From contig NZ_BSEC01000001.1 of the NCBI RefSeq assembly GCF_027923385.1, forward strand, positions 3,942,001 to 4,006,000: a stretch of 64,000 nt of DNA. Reading direction: 5' to 3'. The position numbers and the translations under genes are program-made. Source of the DNA: Methylocystis echinoides. GTDB lineage: Bacteria > Pseudomonadota > Alphaproteobacteria > Rhizobiales > Beijerinckiaceae. The notes under the pieces were generated by a model, which was not told the DNA's origin, did no database searches, and saw only the letters and a list, made by a program, of their open reading frames with translations. Shown here piece after piece: positions 41,301 to 49,883 of the stretch. Position 1 is the first letter of the stretch, and the number at the start of each line of letters is the position of its first letter.

Positions 41301-41654
41301 GACGATGCTTTCATAGCGAACGGATTCTTAAAGCGTATTCCGCCGACCGGGTGTCGCTTTAGCATGACACAATCTGCCCCGACGGAACAGGCTTCGTCAA
41401 TTGCGCTTTACTATTGCCGCGTTGTGAGGTTCAATTTGCCTAAGGGAGAAGAACGCGTCGCCAAGTCCCAAGCCATTTCGACAACCTAGAAATAACCAAG
41501 AAGAATCCCGGCGAAAACGCCCGCGCCTCAAGCTTTGCTTCGACCCCCGATGTCGAGCCGACGCCTATTGGCCAAAATCGAATGGAGAGACGGCGAACGC
41601 GTATCGGTCCATGGCGGCTTCGTCGCGCCATCGATCGCGTGCCGGGAGGCCAAA
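41301..41654. other. Intergenic stretch upstream of aerR
   Basis: About 350 bases between the divergent hydrolase and aerR. No TGT-N12-ACA motif, RNA gene or convincing promoter was recognised. The 3' part (41535-41654) is open in the aerR frame and could encode an N-terminal extension from TTG 41535 or ATG 41550. Confidence 0.45.
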
Positions 41655-42656
41655 ATGAGCAGCCGTGGCGAATCTGAAGTCGGCATGCATTTCGATGCGT
41701 CGCCCTGCAGCAGGCAGGTGCGCGATCTTTTCGCGAACCGCGCCGGCCCTGATCAGGAGCGCCTCGCCTCCGTCATTTTCGACGATATCGTCCCGCGACT
41801 GCACATGTTTCATCATGAACTGTCAGCGAAAGACGCCGAGCGCGCCTTCACACGTGAGGAAATCAGCGATTTTGGAGCAATTCTAATTACCGACGACAGC
41901 GTCGCCGCCGATCAGTATCTGCAAAAAATGCGTGTGCGCGGCCACTCGGAAGAGACGCTCTTCCTGGGGCTGATGGCCGAGACGGCCCGTCACCTCGGCG
42001 CCCTCTGGGAGGAAGACCGCTGCAGCTTCATCGACGTGACGATCGGCGTCGCGCGCCTGCAGAAGATATTATGCGTATTTAGCGGCGTCTGCGAACCGGC
42101 GGTCACTGACGGGCATTATCGCGTGCTCCTTTGCGCGCTCGCCGGAGAGACGCATGTTTTCGGCCTCGATATGGTTGCCTGCTTCATGCGCCACGCCTCC
42201 TGGGAAGTGGACGTGCAAAAGGGATGCGAGTCGCAGGACGTCTCCGAGGTCGTGGCGCGCGACTGGTTTGCCGTTGTGGGCATGACGCTGAGCGCCGAGT
42301 CGGGCCTGGAGGCGCTCTGTCGCGCCATCCAGACGGCGCGGGCCAGCTCGGTCAATCCTGCAATCGGCGTTCTCGTCGGAGGTCCGTTGTTTCGGGCGCA
42401 ACCCAAGCTCGTTGCGCAGGTTGGCGCAGACGCCATGGCGACCGACGCCGCGACCGCAAGTCTCCTTGCCAAGAAGCTGTTGCTACGCCAGCAGACGAAG
42501 CTCGCCGTGCAGCGTGGTCATGGTTCGGGGCAGAACGGGCATGCTGCGTCGCACAACGGGAGTCAGTCCCAGACGCCGTTTTCCAGCAAGGAACCGCGTG
42601 ACGGCGCCTTCACGGAAGCGGGCGCCCAGTCCTGCATCCAGTCCTCGAATGTGTGA
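41655..42656 (+). CDS. aerR: B12-binding photoreceptor/antirepressor AerR (PpaA family)
   Basis: AerR/PpaA proteins bind cobalamin and antagonise PpsR/CrtJ in the light. The 333-residue product from ATG 41655 (GGGAGG five bases upstream) has the AerR helical block ETLFLGLMAETARHLGALWE, EDRCSFIDVTIGVARLQKIL, then a B12-binding Rossmann fold (RVLLCALAGETHVFGLDMVA with the cobalt-ligating His in ETHVFG, in place of the classical DxHxxG, and FAVVGMTLSAES, IGVLVGGPLF). The C-terminal 60 residues are polar, rich in Ser/Gln/Gly. Its 3' end overlaps the convergent haem oxygenase gene by 94 bases. Rhodobacter capsulatus makes long and short AerR forms; upstream starts here would allow the same. Confidence 0.9.
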   Translation: MSSRGESEVGMHFDASPCSRQVRDLFANRAGPDQERLASVIFDDIVPRLHMFHHELSAKDAERAFTREEISDFGAILITDDSVAADQYLQKMRVRGHSEETLFLGLMAETARHLGALWEEDRCSFIDVTIGVARLQKILCVFSGVCEPAVTDGHYRVLLCALAGETHVFGLDMVACFMRHASWEVDVQKGCESQDVSEVVARDWFAVVGMTLSAESGLEALCRAIQTARASSVNPAIGVLVGGPLFRAQPKLVAQVGADAMATDAATASLLAKKLLLRQQTKLAVQRGHGSGQNGHAASHNGSQSQTPFSSKEPRDGAFTEAGAQSCIQSSNV

Positions 42657-43201
42657 AAGGTCTCAACCGCCGCGTCGACTGCCGCCTGCTCCTGTTCCGG
42701 TTCGCCGTGAAGCGCCTCCAGATCTGCAAGCAGGTCTGTCCAAACCCGAGTCCGACCGCCGTCATTCGAGAAGAAGCGGCAGCCGGCGCCATTGAAGGGC
42801 TGAAGCAACGGCGTCAGAGCGCGCGCGATCCGGGCGCCGCCCAGGGCCGAGCCCTCGACCACATAGCGCGCCCCAAGCGCCCGAGGCGCTCCCGTCAAGG
42901 GGGACAGCGTGGCGCAAAGCGGCAGCGCCGCCAGCCGATCACGCGGAATCCCCAGGGCGTCGAGATCACTTTCGAGAAGATTCGAGCGTGCTGCGCCGGC
43001 GCCGAGCGTCAAGGAGCTGTGCGCGCCCATGACCGCGTCGACGGCGCGATGAAATCCATAGAGACGCATCAGCAGCGCACGATAGCCGTCGATGTCGATC
43101 ACGCCGGCCGCCGCCGCAGAGAGACCCGGGTGGCGATGCAGCCTGGCGTGCGCAGCCGATGTCGCCGCACGCAGCCTTTCCCTGACAGTCCCGATCGTCA
43201 T
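42563..43201 (-). CDS. bphO: Biliverdin-producing haem oxygenase
   Basis: A 212-residue bacterial haem oxygenase that opens haem to biliverdin, the chromophore of bacteriophytochromes. The N-terminal LRAATSAAHARLHRHPGL contains the proximal His region, followed by LLMRLYGFHRAVDAVM, APRALGARYVVEGSALGGAR (distal helix glycine pattern) and a C-terminal helix bundle. It overlaps bphP by four bases, forming an operon with its photoreceptor. Confidence 0.93.
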   Translation of the reverse strand: MTIGTVRERLRAATSAAHARLHRHPGLSAAAAGVIDIDGYRALLMRLYGFHRAVDAVMGAHSSLTLGAGAARSNLLESDLDALGIPRDRLAALPLCATLSPLTGAPRALGARYVVEGSALGGARIARALTPLLQPFNGAGCRFFSNDGGRTRVWTDLLADLEALHGEPEQEQAAVDAAVETFHTFEDWMQDWAPASVKAPSRGSLLENGVWD

Positions 43202-45390
43202 GGCGCGTCCCGCTTGCTTTTGGCGCGCCGGCTTTCGATCTGGTTCGCCACGCGGGAAATCTGTTCGAGGACTTCGGCGGCGCGCGCCACTGACGCGCGC
43301 ACGCTCTCCAATGTCTCGGGAATGCCGGCCGTATCCAGTCCATCGGCGATCTCGAGCGCCGCGAGCTGCGCATTGTCGATGATGCGCGACATCAGAGCCT
43401 CGACCGTAAGCGCCGCGCTGGTTTCAATGCGGCCCATGAGCTGGCGCTGGCTCAGCATGACGCTGTGACGAAAGCGCTCGCGCGCCATATCGGCCGCCTT
43501 GCGCTCCATCAGATCCGTGAAAAGGAGCACGTAGCCCAGCACACGGTCGTGCGACGCAAGCACGGGATCGGCGCGAATGGCGACGGGCTGCGCCGCGCCG
43601 CTCGCCTTGATCAGCAGGGTTTCGCCGCGCCAGGGCGTGCGCGTGTCGCGCAAGGCCGCCAGCCGCTGCGCGACGGCGGCCGAGTCGACGAAATGGCCGG
43701 GCAGTTCGTCGAGATGTCTGATGGGACCGGCGGACTCGAGTATGTTGTTCAGGGCGCGGTTGGACTCCAGCACCAGGCCATCCGGGCTCGCGACAATGAT
43801 CGGCTGATCGGCGGCGTGGACCTGTCGGAGCACATGGTCCAGCTGGTCCTGCGCGATCAGGATGCGCAGCGCGCGAAACTGCATCACGACATCGGTCACG
43901 CTCTCGCCGATCAGTCGCGCTGCGGCGCGATCGGCCGCGGACCAGGGATCGGACGTCCCCTCCACGACCTGATGCCACTGCGCAAAGGACCGACGCGGCG
44001 AAAGTTCGCTCGGATCGTCGCTGTCCGACGGCGGCTTGAATGGAATGCCGCCCCAGGTGACGGTGCGGATGCGCTCCTTGCGGAACCAGATCAGCATCTC
44101 GTCGGGTTCGTTGGATATCCGCGCGGCGACGACGCCGCTGGCCACGCCGGTCAACGGCGTGAAAGCCGGCTCCTCGGTCGCCAGCGCCGACGTCGCGAAG
44201 ACCCCGTCCGTCAATTTATGCGCCAGCCAGGCGCCAAGCTCGCGAATCTGCTCCGTGCCGGGCGCCTCGCCGATCGTCCGCATCTTGCCTTCAAAGAGCA
44301 GCGCCGCGCCCGTCGCGTTCAGCGGCAGCAGCAGCGATTGCGCGCTGTCGAAGAGCGCGCCGCGCCAGTCGCCTTCGCGGCAGACGCTCTGGATCATGCG
44401 ATGCTCCAGCCGCCGCACGGTCAGCTCGGCTTGTCCCTGCGCGAAACTCTCGAGGGCTGCGATCCGCGTGCCGATCACTTCGGCGAGCAATTCGCAGACG
44501 GCCCGCATCTCGAAATGAAGAAAACGCGGGGCGTAGTGGTGACAGGAGATCAGCCCCCAAAGCCTGCCGCCGACCATCAGCGACACGACGAGCGTGCCTG
44601 CGACGCCCATGTTCTTCAAATATTGAATGTGAATCGGCGAGGCGCTGCGCAGGAAGCACAGCGACATGTCCAGTTCGTCTCCCGTCGCCGGCGACAGACG
44701 CGGCTCGAGCGGCGCGGGCGTGTAATCGATATCGACGAGGAGACGCACCCGATTGCGCTCGTAGAGACGGCGCGCAATCTGCGGAATATCGGAGGCGGGG
44801 TATCGATTGCCGAGGAAAGCCTCGAGTTCTGGCCGCCTGGTTTCGGAAAACACCTCGCCGTGGCCCTCGTCGTCGAAACGGTAAACCATGACGCGGTCAT
44901 AGCCGGTCAGATCCCGAAACATCACGGCGCAGCTATCGCAAAGCTCCCGCAGGCTCGACGCGCTGAGGATCGTGTCGACGTCACGTTCGATCGCTGCGGC
45001 AGCGTCGATGATCGGTCCGGCCCGCTCCAGCTCGATGACCAGTTCGCCGCTCCCTGCCCTGTGCAACAGCGCATTCAGCGGCGCGCCGCCCGGGCCGGCG
45101 CAGCGCAGGGCCAGGGGAATGGATTGGATCGACCGCTGGGCGATGTGGGGCTCAATCCGCGCCCAGAGATCGCCGCCGAGGCGGCGAGGATGCAGGCCCC
45201 TCAACGGGCCGGCCATGCCGAGGAATGACGCCGCATTGGCGCTTTCCTGCATGATGGCGAAGTCCCCGTCCCGCAGCGTGAGGAGCGCGCCATGTGGCTG
45301 GATCGACCCCGCGAGGTGAATCTGTTCGCGTTCGCAATTCGAGAGATTGGCGGTCCCGAAGGCCGGCGAGGGCGAAGGGTCGAGCGTCAC
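43198..45390 (-). CDS. bphP: Bacteriophytochrome lacking a histidine-kinase domain (BphP1-type)
   Basis: A red/far-red photoreceptor of 730 residues. The PAS-GAF-PHY photosensory core is complete: Cys19 near the N-terminus (NLSNCEREQIHLAG) as biliverdin attachment site, SIQPHGALLTLRD, GAF with DRVMVYRFDDEGHGEVFSET and the RYPASDIPQIAR motif, and the PHY tongue region with WGGIPFKPPSDSDDPSELSP. After it comes a PAS domain (about 515-640) and a helical tail with FRHSVMLSQRQLMGRIE. There are no N, G1 or G2 boxes, so no ATPase domain. This matches the unorthodox phytochromes of Bradyrhizobium ORS278 and Rhodopseudomonas palustris, which bind PpsR2 directly. It is cotranscribed with bphO and lies next to ppsR2. 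Confidence 0.93.
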   Translation of the reverse strand: MTLDPSPSPAFGTANLSNCEREQIHLAGSIQPHGALLTLRDGDFAIMQESANAASFLGMAGPLRGLHPRRLGGDLWARIEPHIAQRSIQSIPLALRCAGPGGAPLNALLHRAGSGELVIELERAGPIIDAAAAIERDVDTILSASSLRELCDSCAVMFRDLTGYDRVMVYRFDDEGHGEVFSETRRPELEAFLGNRYPASDIPQIARRLYERNRVRLLVDIDYTPAPLEPRLSPATGDELDMSLCFLRSASPIHIQYLKNMGVAGTLVVSLMVGGRLWGLISCHHYAPRFLHFEMRAVCELLAEVIGTRIAALESFAQGQAELTVRRLEHRMIQSVCREGDWRGALFDSAQSLLLPLNATGAALLFEGKMRTIGEAPGTEQIRELGAWLAHKLTDGVFATSALATEEPAFTPLTGVASGVVAARISNEPDEMLIWFRKERIRTVTWGGIPFKPPSDSDDPSELSPRRSFAQWHQVVEGTSDPWSAADRAAARLIGESVTDVVMQFRALRILIAQDQLDHVLRQVHAADQPIIVASPDGLVLESNRALNNILESAGPIRHLDELPGHFVDSAAVAQRLAALRDTRTPWRGETLLIKASGAAQPVAIRADPVLASHDRVLGYVLLFTDLMERKAADMARERFRHSVMLSQRQLMGRIETSAALTVEALMSRIIDNAQLAALEIADGLDTAGIPETLESVRASVARAAEVLEQISRVANQIESRRAKSKRDAP

Positions 45391-45426
45391 GGCGTTAGCT
45401 ACCCTTTTTGATAAGGCTTTTTGCGC

Positions 45427-46734
45427 TTACTTTCGTTCCAGACCGTATCGCTTCAGTTTGGCGTGGAGGCTTTGACGACTGAGGCCGAGCTGACGCGCGG
45501 CCGCCGTTCGATTGCCGTCGCACTGGTCGAGCGCTTGCTGGATCGCCTTGCGTTCGATCACTTCCGTCGACATGCGCACGATCGCCTCGAGCGTGCGGTC
45601 GTCGAGCGGTTCAAAAGACAGATCTTCCGACGTTTCTGCCGTGCCCGGCCTGGCGGCATGGCTTACGTCGCGAATCAGAAGCCCGAAATAATTGGGTTGC
45701 TCGGCGTCGTCGCCAGCGGCCGTGATCTCGACGAGCGTCGACTGACCGAGTTCGCCGTCGATCCGCGTCTGGAAGCGGCGCAGGTCGCCATGCTTCCTTA
45801 TCAGCGACATCACCACATTTGCGTCCACGCCGGGGCTCGAAAGCCAGCGCGTCAATTTGCGGTCCGTGACGGCGGTCTCGGCGCCCACCTGAACCAGGTC
45901 GAGAAAGGCGCCATTGGCGGCGCGCACCAGACCATCGCGATCCACCACCACGAAGCCTTCCGGCAGGCGCTCGATCAATGAGGCAAAGGAAACGCCCTTT
46001 TGGTCACCCGAATGGTCCGGCTCGCGCAGGGGCGTGAGCTGGCAGATGAAGACCGGTCCGTTTTCGGCGTTCATCAGCGACGCGCGCAGGCTCCACAATC
46101 CCGCCGATGGCGTGGGCTGAATCACAATGCCCGGCGCGCGTCCCTGCGCGCGCGCCTTCTCGAACAACTCGGCAAGCGCGCGCCGGTCCCGGTCGGAAAG
46201 CTGCGGCAGGAAAGGCTCGCCGGGCGAGAGATAGAGATTTCTGGCGGCGCGGAAATTGGCCTCGATCACTTTGAGATCCGAGACGTTCACCAGGGCGACG
46301 GCTTCCGTCGTCGCATCGAACAGCGTGCGATAACGCGTTTCGATTTCGCGCATCTTCCAGTAGTCGCGTTCGCGCGCCTCCTGCGCCAATTGCAGCCGCG
46401 CACGTAATTCGCTGATCGCTTCGAGATTGCGCCCGATTGCGATGAAACCGCCTTTGCCGAAGCTGAAGGTCGTATATTCCATCGGCAGTTCGAGACCGCT
46501 GGGGAAGCGCTGACGGACTTCGAAACAGGACGGATCGCCCCGCGACCGTCCGTCTTCGATTTTCTTCAGGACGGCGTTGCCGATGGCCGGCTCGATGGTT
46601 TCTCCCCAGCGCCTGCCGCGCCATTGATCGAGGGGTTCGCGAGCGAGAGACTCTGCGGTCACGACTTTCTGGATCACGCCGTCTTCGTCGAGCGTCAGTG
46701 TCAAGTCAGGACGGGTGTAAAGCTTCTCTGTCAT
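45427..46734 (-). CDS. ppsR2: Photosynthesis repressor PpsR/CrtJ, paralogue 2
   Basis: A 435-residue PpsR protein. It starts MTEKLYTRPDLTLTLDEDGV, with PAS modules over about 10-110, 125-230 and 245-360, joined by a coiled-coil linker (ISELRARLQLAQEARERDY) and closing with an HTH, NRTAAARQLGLSRQSLHAKL. At the position of the redox cysteine of paralogue 1 it has Ala397 (ERKAIQQAL); its nearest HTH cysteine is Cys405. By analogy with Bradyrhizobium and Rhodopseudomonas this paralogue would be the one opposed by the adjacent bacteriophytochrome. It lies immediately upstream of bphP and divergent from bchI. Confidence 0.92.
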   Translation of the reverse strand: MTEKLYTRPDLTLTLDEDGVIQKVVTAESLAREPLDQWRGRRWGETIEPAIGNAVLKKIEDGRSRGDPSCFEVRQRFPSGLELPMEYTTFSFGKGGFIAIGRNLEAISELRARLQLAQEARERDYWKMREIETRYRTLFDATTEAVALVNVSDLKVIEANFRAARNLYLSPGEPFLPQLSDRDRRALAELFEKARAQGRAPGIVIQPTPSAGLWSLRASLMNAENGPVFICQLTPLREPDHSGDQKGVSFASLIERLPEGFVVVDRDGLVRAANGAFLDLVQVGAETAVTDRKLTRWLSSPGVDANVVMSLIRKHGDLRRFQTRIDGELGQSTLVEITAAGDDAEQPNYFGLLIRDVSHAARPGTAETSEDLSFEPLDDRTLEAIVRMSTEVIERKAIQQALDQCDGNRTAAARQLGLSRQSLHAKLKRYGLERK

Positions 46735-46937
46735 CGCCCCGCTCCGCGCGGCGCAGCGGCCCTGCTGCCGGAGCGGCGATCATTTGTCCATATGCTGATC
46801 GCCATCGAACAGTCCGCCCCTCGAAGATCGTCGCTCTGATAATGGGCTTTGCGCAACAAAATTACTATGCGCCCGTGACGGTTTCCGCGAGAAAATCGGG
46901 TTTGGACGTCGATTGACTTGCAATCGGGCAATGATGG

Positions 46938-46955
46938 TGTAAAGTCATCGTTACA
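46938..46955. promoter_or_regulatory. Perfect PpsR-type motif upstream of bchI
   Basis: TGT-N12-ACA is exact at 46938-46955, in the divergent ppsR2/bchI gap, 47 bases before the bchI ATG. TTGACT (46913-46918) could be a -35 element for bchI, putting the motif over the -10 region. It could act on ppsR2 as well. Confidence 0.65.
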
Positions 46956-47001
46956 TAGAGAGCGTCAGGAACGCCTGTCGAAACAGGGCCAGGGGGGCGT
47001 A

Positions 47002-48111
47002 ATGGCGTCGCTTCAAGTCAGTTTTCCGCGCGACACGAGCCGCGCCGCGCCTGTCGTCGAGGTGACCGAGAGTCCCGCGCCTGCGCAGCTCTTCGACTCT
47101 TCCGCCCCGTTCCCCTTTTCCGCGATCGTCGGCCAGGACGACATGAAGCTCGCCTTCCTGATCGCCGCGATCGAGCCGTCGGTCGGCGGCGTTCTCGTCT
47201 TCGGCGATCGCGGCACGGGCAAATCCACGGCGGTGCGCGCGCTGGCGCGTTTGCTCCCGCAGATGCACGCAGTCGTCGGCTGCGCTTATAACTGCGATCC
47301 TGCCGCGACGGCCACGCTCTGCGACGCCTGTCGGACGAGCGCCCTGAAGACGGCTTTGCGGCCGGTTCCCGTGGTCGACCTCCCGCTCGGGGCGACAGAA
47401 GACCGCGTTGTCGGCGCCCTCGATCTGGAGCGGGCGCTGACGCGCGGCGAGAAAGCCTTCGAGCCGGGACTGCTCGCGAAGGCCAATCGCGGCTTTCTCT
47501 ATATCGACGAAGTGAATCTGCTCGAAGACCATCTGGTCGATCTGCTGCTCGACGTCGCGGCCTCGGGCGAGAATGTCGTCGAGCGCGAAGGGCTGAGCGT
47601 GCGGCATCCCGCGCGCTTCGTGCTCATCGGCAGCGGCAATCCGGAAGAAGGCGAACTGCGTCCCCAATTGCTCGACCGCTTCGGTCTGGCCGTGGATGTG
47701 AAGACGCCGACCGACATTGCGACGCGGGTCGAGGTCGTGCGTCGGCGTGACGTTTTCGAGCGCGACCCGGCGCGCTTCCATCGCGCCTGGGCGGCCGAAG
47801 AACAAAAGCTGCGTCGGCGAATCGCCACGGCGCGCCAACGCGTCGGCGAGATCGCCGCGCCCGACTCCGTGCTCGAGAAGGCGGCGCGGCTGTGCGTCGC
47901 GCTTGGCGCCGACGGATTGCGCGGCGAGCTCACCCTGTTGCGCGCCGCGCGGGCGCTGGCGGCGTTCGAGGGCGAGGCGACCGTCGGCGACGTCGAACTG
48001 CGGCGGGTCGCGCCTTTCGCGCTCGGTCATCGCCTGCGGCGCAATCCGCTGGATGAGACCGGCTCGGCGGTCCGCGTAGCGCGCGCAATCGAGGAGACGT
48101 TCGGCGCATGA
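47002..48111 (+). CDS. bchI: Magnesium chelatase subunit I
   Basis: The AAA+ motor subunit of Mg chelatase. The 369-residue protein has Walker A GDRGTGKS at 68-75, the Mg-chelatase insert LPLGATEDRVVGALDLERAL, Walker B GFLYIDEVNLLEDHLVDLLL and sensor FVLIGSGNPEEGELRPQLLD. ATG 47002 is set by AGGGGGG upstream; an earlier in-frame start at 46918 would overlap the PpsR motif and is unlike the family. The stop overlaps bchD by four bases. Confidence 0.97.
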   Translation: MASLQVSFPRDTSRAAPVVEVTESPAPAQLFDSSAPFPFSAIVGQDDMKLAFLIAAIEPSVGGVLVFGDRGTGKSTAVRALARLLPQMHAVVGCAYNCDPAATATLCDACRTSALKTALRPVPVVDLPLGATEDRVVGALDLERALTRGEKAFEPGLLAKANRGFLYIDEVNLLEDHLVDLLLDVAASGENVVEREGLSVRHPARFVLIGSGNPEEGELRPQLLDRFGLAVDVKTPTDIATRVEVVRRRDVFERDPARFHRAWAAEEQKLRRRIATARQRVGEIAAPDSVLEKAARLCVALGADGLRGELTLLRAARALAAFEGEATVGDVELRRVAPFALGHRLRRNPLDETGSAVRVARAIEETFGA

Positions 48112-49883
48112 CCGGCGGCGCATCCGCGAGACCGGATGACGCCTGGGCGCAGGCGAAATTCGCCGCGGCGCTGTTCGCCATCGATCCCCTGCAATCCGGC
48201 GTGTCGCTGCGCGCCGCGCCAGGGCCGGCGCGTGACGCCTGGCTTGCGTTGCTGCGCGCCTATCTGCCGCCAGATGCGCCCATGCGCCGCGCGCCACTCG
48301 CTATCGCCGACGATCGTCTGCTTGGCGGTCTCGATCTCGCCGCGACCTTGCGCGCGGGACGCCCCATCGCCGAATCCGGCCTCCTCGCGCAGACGCATGG
48401 CGGCGTTTTGGTGCTCGCAATGGCTGAACGGCACAGCAGCGCGACGGCGGCGCGCATTGTCGCCGCGCTCGACGCCGGCCGGATCGATCTCGCGCGCGAC
48501 GGACTTGCGGCGCAACAAGACGCGCGTATCGGCGTCGTCGCGCTCGACGAAGGTCAGGCGGAGGACGAGCGGCCGCCAGCGGCTTTGCTCGATCGTCTCG
48601 CCATTCATCTCGATCTCGCCGAGACGCGGCCCTGCGCGTGCGGGCAGCAAGAGGTGACGCCACAGGAAATCCTCGCGGCGCGGGCGCGTCTCGCGGATGT
48701 CGTGACGCCGCATGACGGCATCGCCGCGCTTGTCGCCATCGCTGCGCGTCTGGGGGTCGACTCGTTGCGCGCGCCGCTGCTTGCACTGCGCGTTGCGCGC
48801 GCGGCTTGCGCATTGCGCGGCGCGCGCGTCGTCGAAGACGTCGATCTCGAAATGGCGGCCCGCTACGTGCTCGCGCCGCGCGCAACCTGCCTGCCCGCGC
48901 CGCCGGAAGAAACGGCGCCAGACGAGGCGCCGGACTGTTCCGAGAGGGAGCCGGACCCCGCCCAGGACGACAATCCCGGGCGCGATCAACAGGCTCTGGA
49001 GGATGTCATCATCGCCGCCGCCTGCGCCGCGCTTCCGCCAGATCTTCTGGCGCGACTCACGGCGGGCCAGAAGAGCCGCGCGCCCGCGCCGCGTTCCGGC
49101 CACTCGGGCGCCGCGCGCGTGTCGCCGCGCCGTGGCCGCCCCCTGAACACGCGGCGCGGCGCATTGCGCGACGGCCGCCTCTCCCTCATCGACACGCTGC
49201 GGGCCGCCGCGCCCTGGCAGAGGCTGCGCCGCATCGAGAGCGACGCCGCGCCAACGCTCGCCGTTCATGTGCGCTCCGACGATTTCCGCATCACGCGCTT
49301 TCGTGAAAAGCGCGGAACGACCGCGATCTTCGTCGTCGACGCCTCCGGCTCCTCCGCCTTGCAGCGGCTCGCCGAAGTCAAGGGCGCGATTGAACTCATG
49401 CTCGCCGACTGTTACGTGCGCCGCGATAGCGTGGCGCTCATCGCCTTCCGCGGCCGGCAGGCGGAAATCGTGTTGCCGCCGACCCGCTCGCTGGCGCGCG
49501 CCAAACGTCTTCTGGCCGCGATGCCCGGCGGCGGCGGCACGCCGCTCGCCCACGGGCTCGATCTGGCTGCGACGCTCGCCGACGGCGTCAGCCGCAAGGG
49601 GCAGACGCCGCTCGTCGCCCTGCTGACCGACGGAAAGGCGAATATCGACCGGGCCGGCGCGCCGGGCCGTGCACGCGCCCTCGAGGACGCCCTGCTGGCG
49701 GCGCGGCGGTTGCGCTGCGCGGGCCATGCGACGCTCGCCATAGATTCCTCGCCCGTCACCAGCGGCGCCGACGCGCCGACCCGCAAGATCGCCGACGCCA
49801 TGCAGGCCCGTTATCTGCGGCTGCCTTTCGTCGACGCGGCGCGTCTCTCGGAGGCGGTCCGCGCCGTCGCGATCGGGCCGTGA
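48108..49883 (+). CDS. bchD: Magnesium chelatase subunit D
   Basis: The D subunit platforms the I ring and contacts H. At 591 residues it shows a degenerate AAA+ N-terminal half (RLAIHLDLAETRPCACG), an acidic Pro-rich linker (PEETAPDEAPDCSEREPDPA) and a C-terminal von Willebrand A domain with the MIDAS motif DASGS at Asp411-Ser413-Ser415. Both ends overlap neighbours (ATGA with bchI, GTGA with bchO), so the bchI-D-O set is one translation-coupled unit. Confidence 0.97.
   Translation: MTGGASARPDDAWAQAKFAAALFAIDPLQSGVSLRAAPGPARDAWLALLRAYLPPDAPMRRAPLAIADDRLLGGLDLAATLRAGRPIAESGLLAQTHGGVLVLAMAERHSSATAARIVAALDAGRIDLARDGLAAQQDARIGVVALDEGQAEDERPPAALLDRLAIHLDLAETRPCACGQQEVTPQEILAARARLADVVTPHDGIAALVAIAARLGVDSLRAPLLALRVARAACALRGARVVEDVDLEMAARYVLAPRATCLPAPPEETAPDEAPDCSEREPDPAQDDNPGRDQQALEDVIIAAACAALPPDLLARLTAGQKSRAPAPRSGHSGAARVSPRRGRPLNTRRGALRDGRLSLIDTLRAAAPWQRLRRIESDAAPTLAVHVRSDDFRITRFREKRGTTAIFVVDASGSSALQRLAEVKGAIELMLADCYVRRDSVALIAFRGRQAEIVLPPTRSLARAKRLLAAMPGGGGTPLAHGLDLAATLADGVSRKGQTPLVALLTDGKANIDRAGAPGRARALEDALLAARRLRCAGHATLAIDSSPVTSGADAPTRKIADAMQARYLRLPFVDAARLSEAVRAVAIGP

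Noticed and set aside
43198-43500. Histidine-kinase dimerisation domain at the C-terminus of BphP
   Set aside because: A His occurs in RFRHSVMLSQ, but the H-box consensus is not met and no ATPase motifs follow before the stop.
43465-45228. Plus-strand frame of 587 codons opposite bphP
   Set aside because: bphP has clear domains and conserved motifs over the whole region; the antisense product has only low-complexity Arg/His/Ala-rich sequence.
48027-49727. Minus-strand frame of 566 codons opposite bchD
   Set aside because: It is a shadow of bchD, with an Arg-rich product and no family features.
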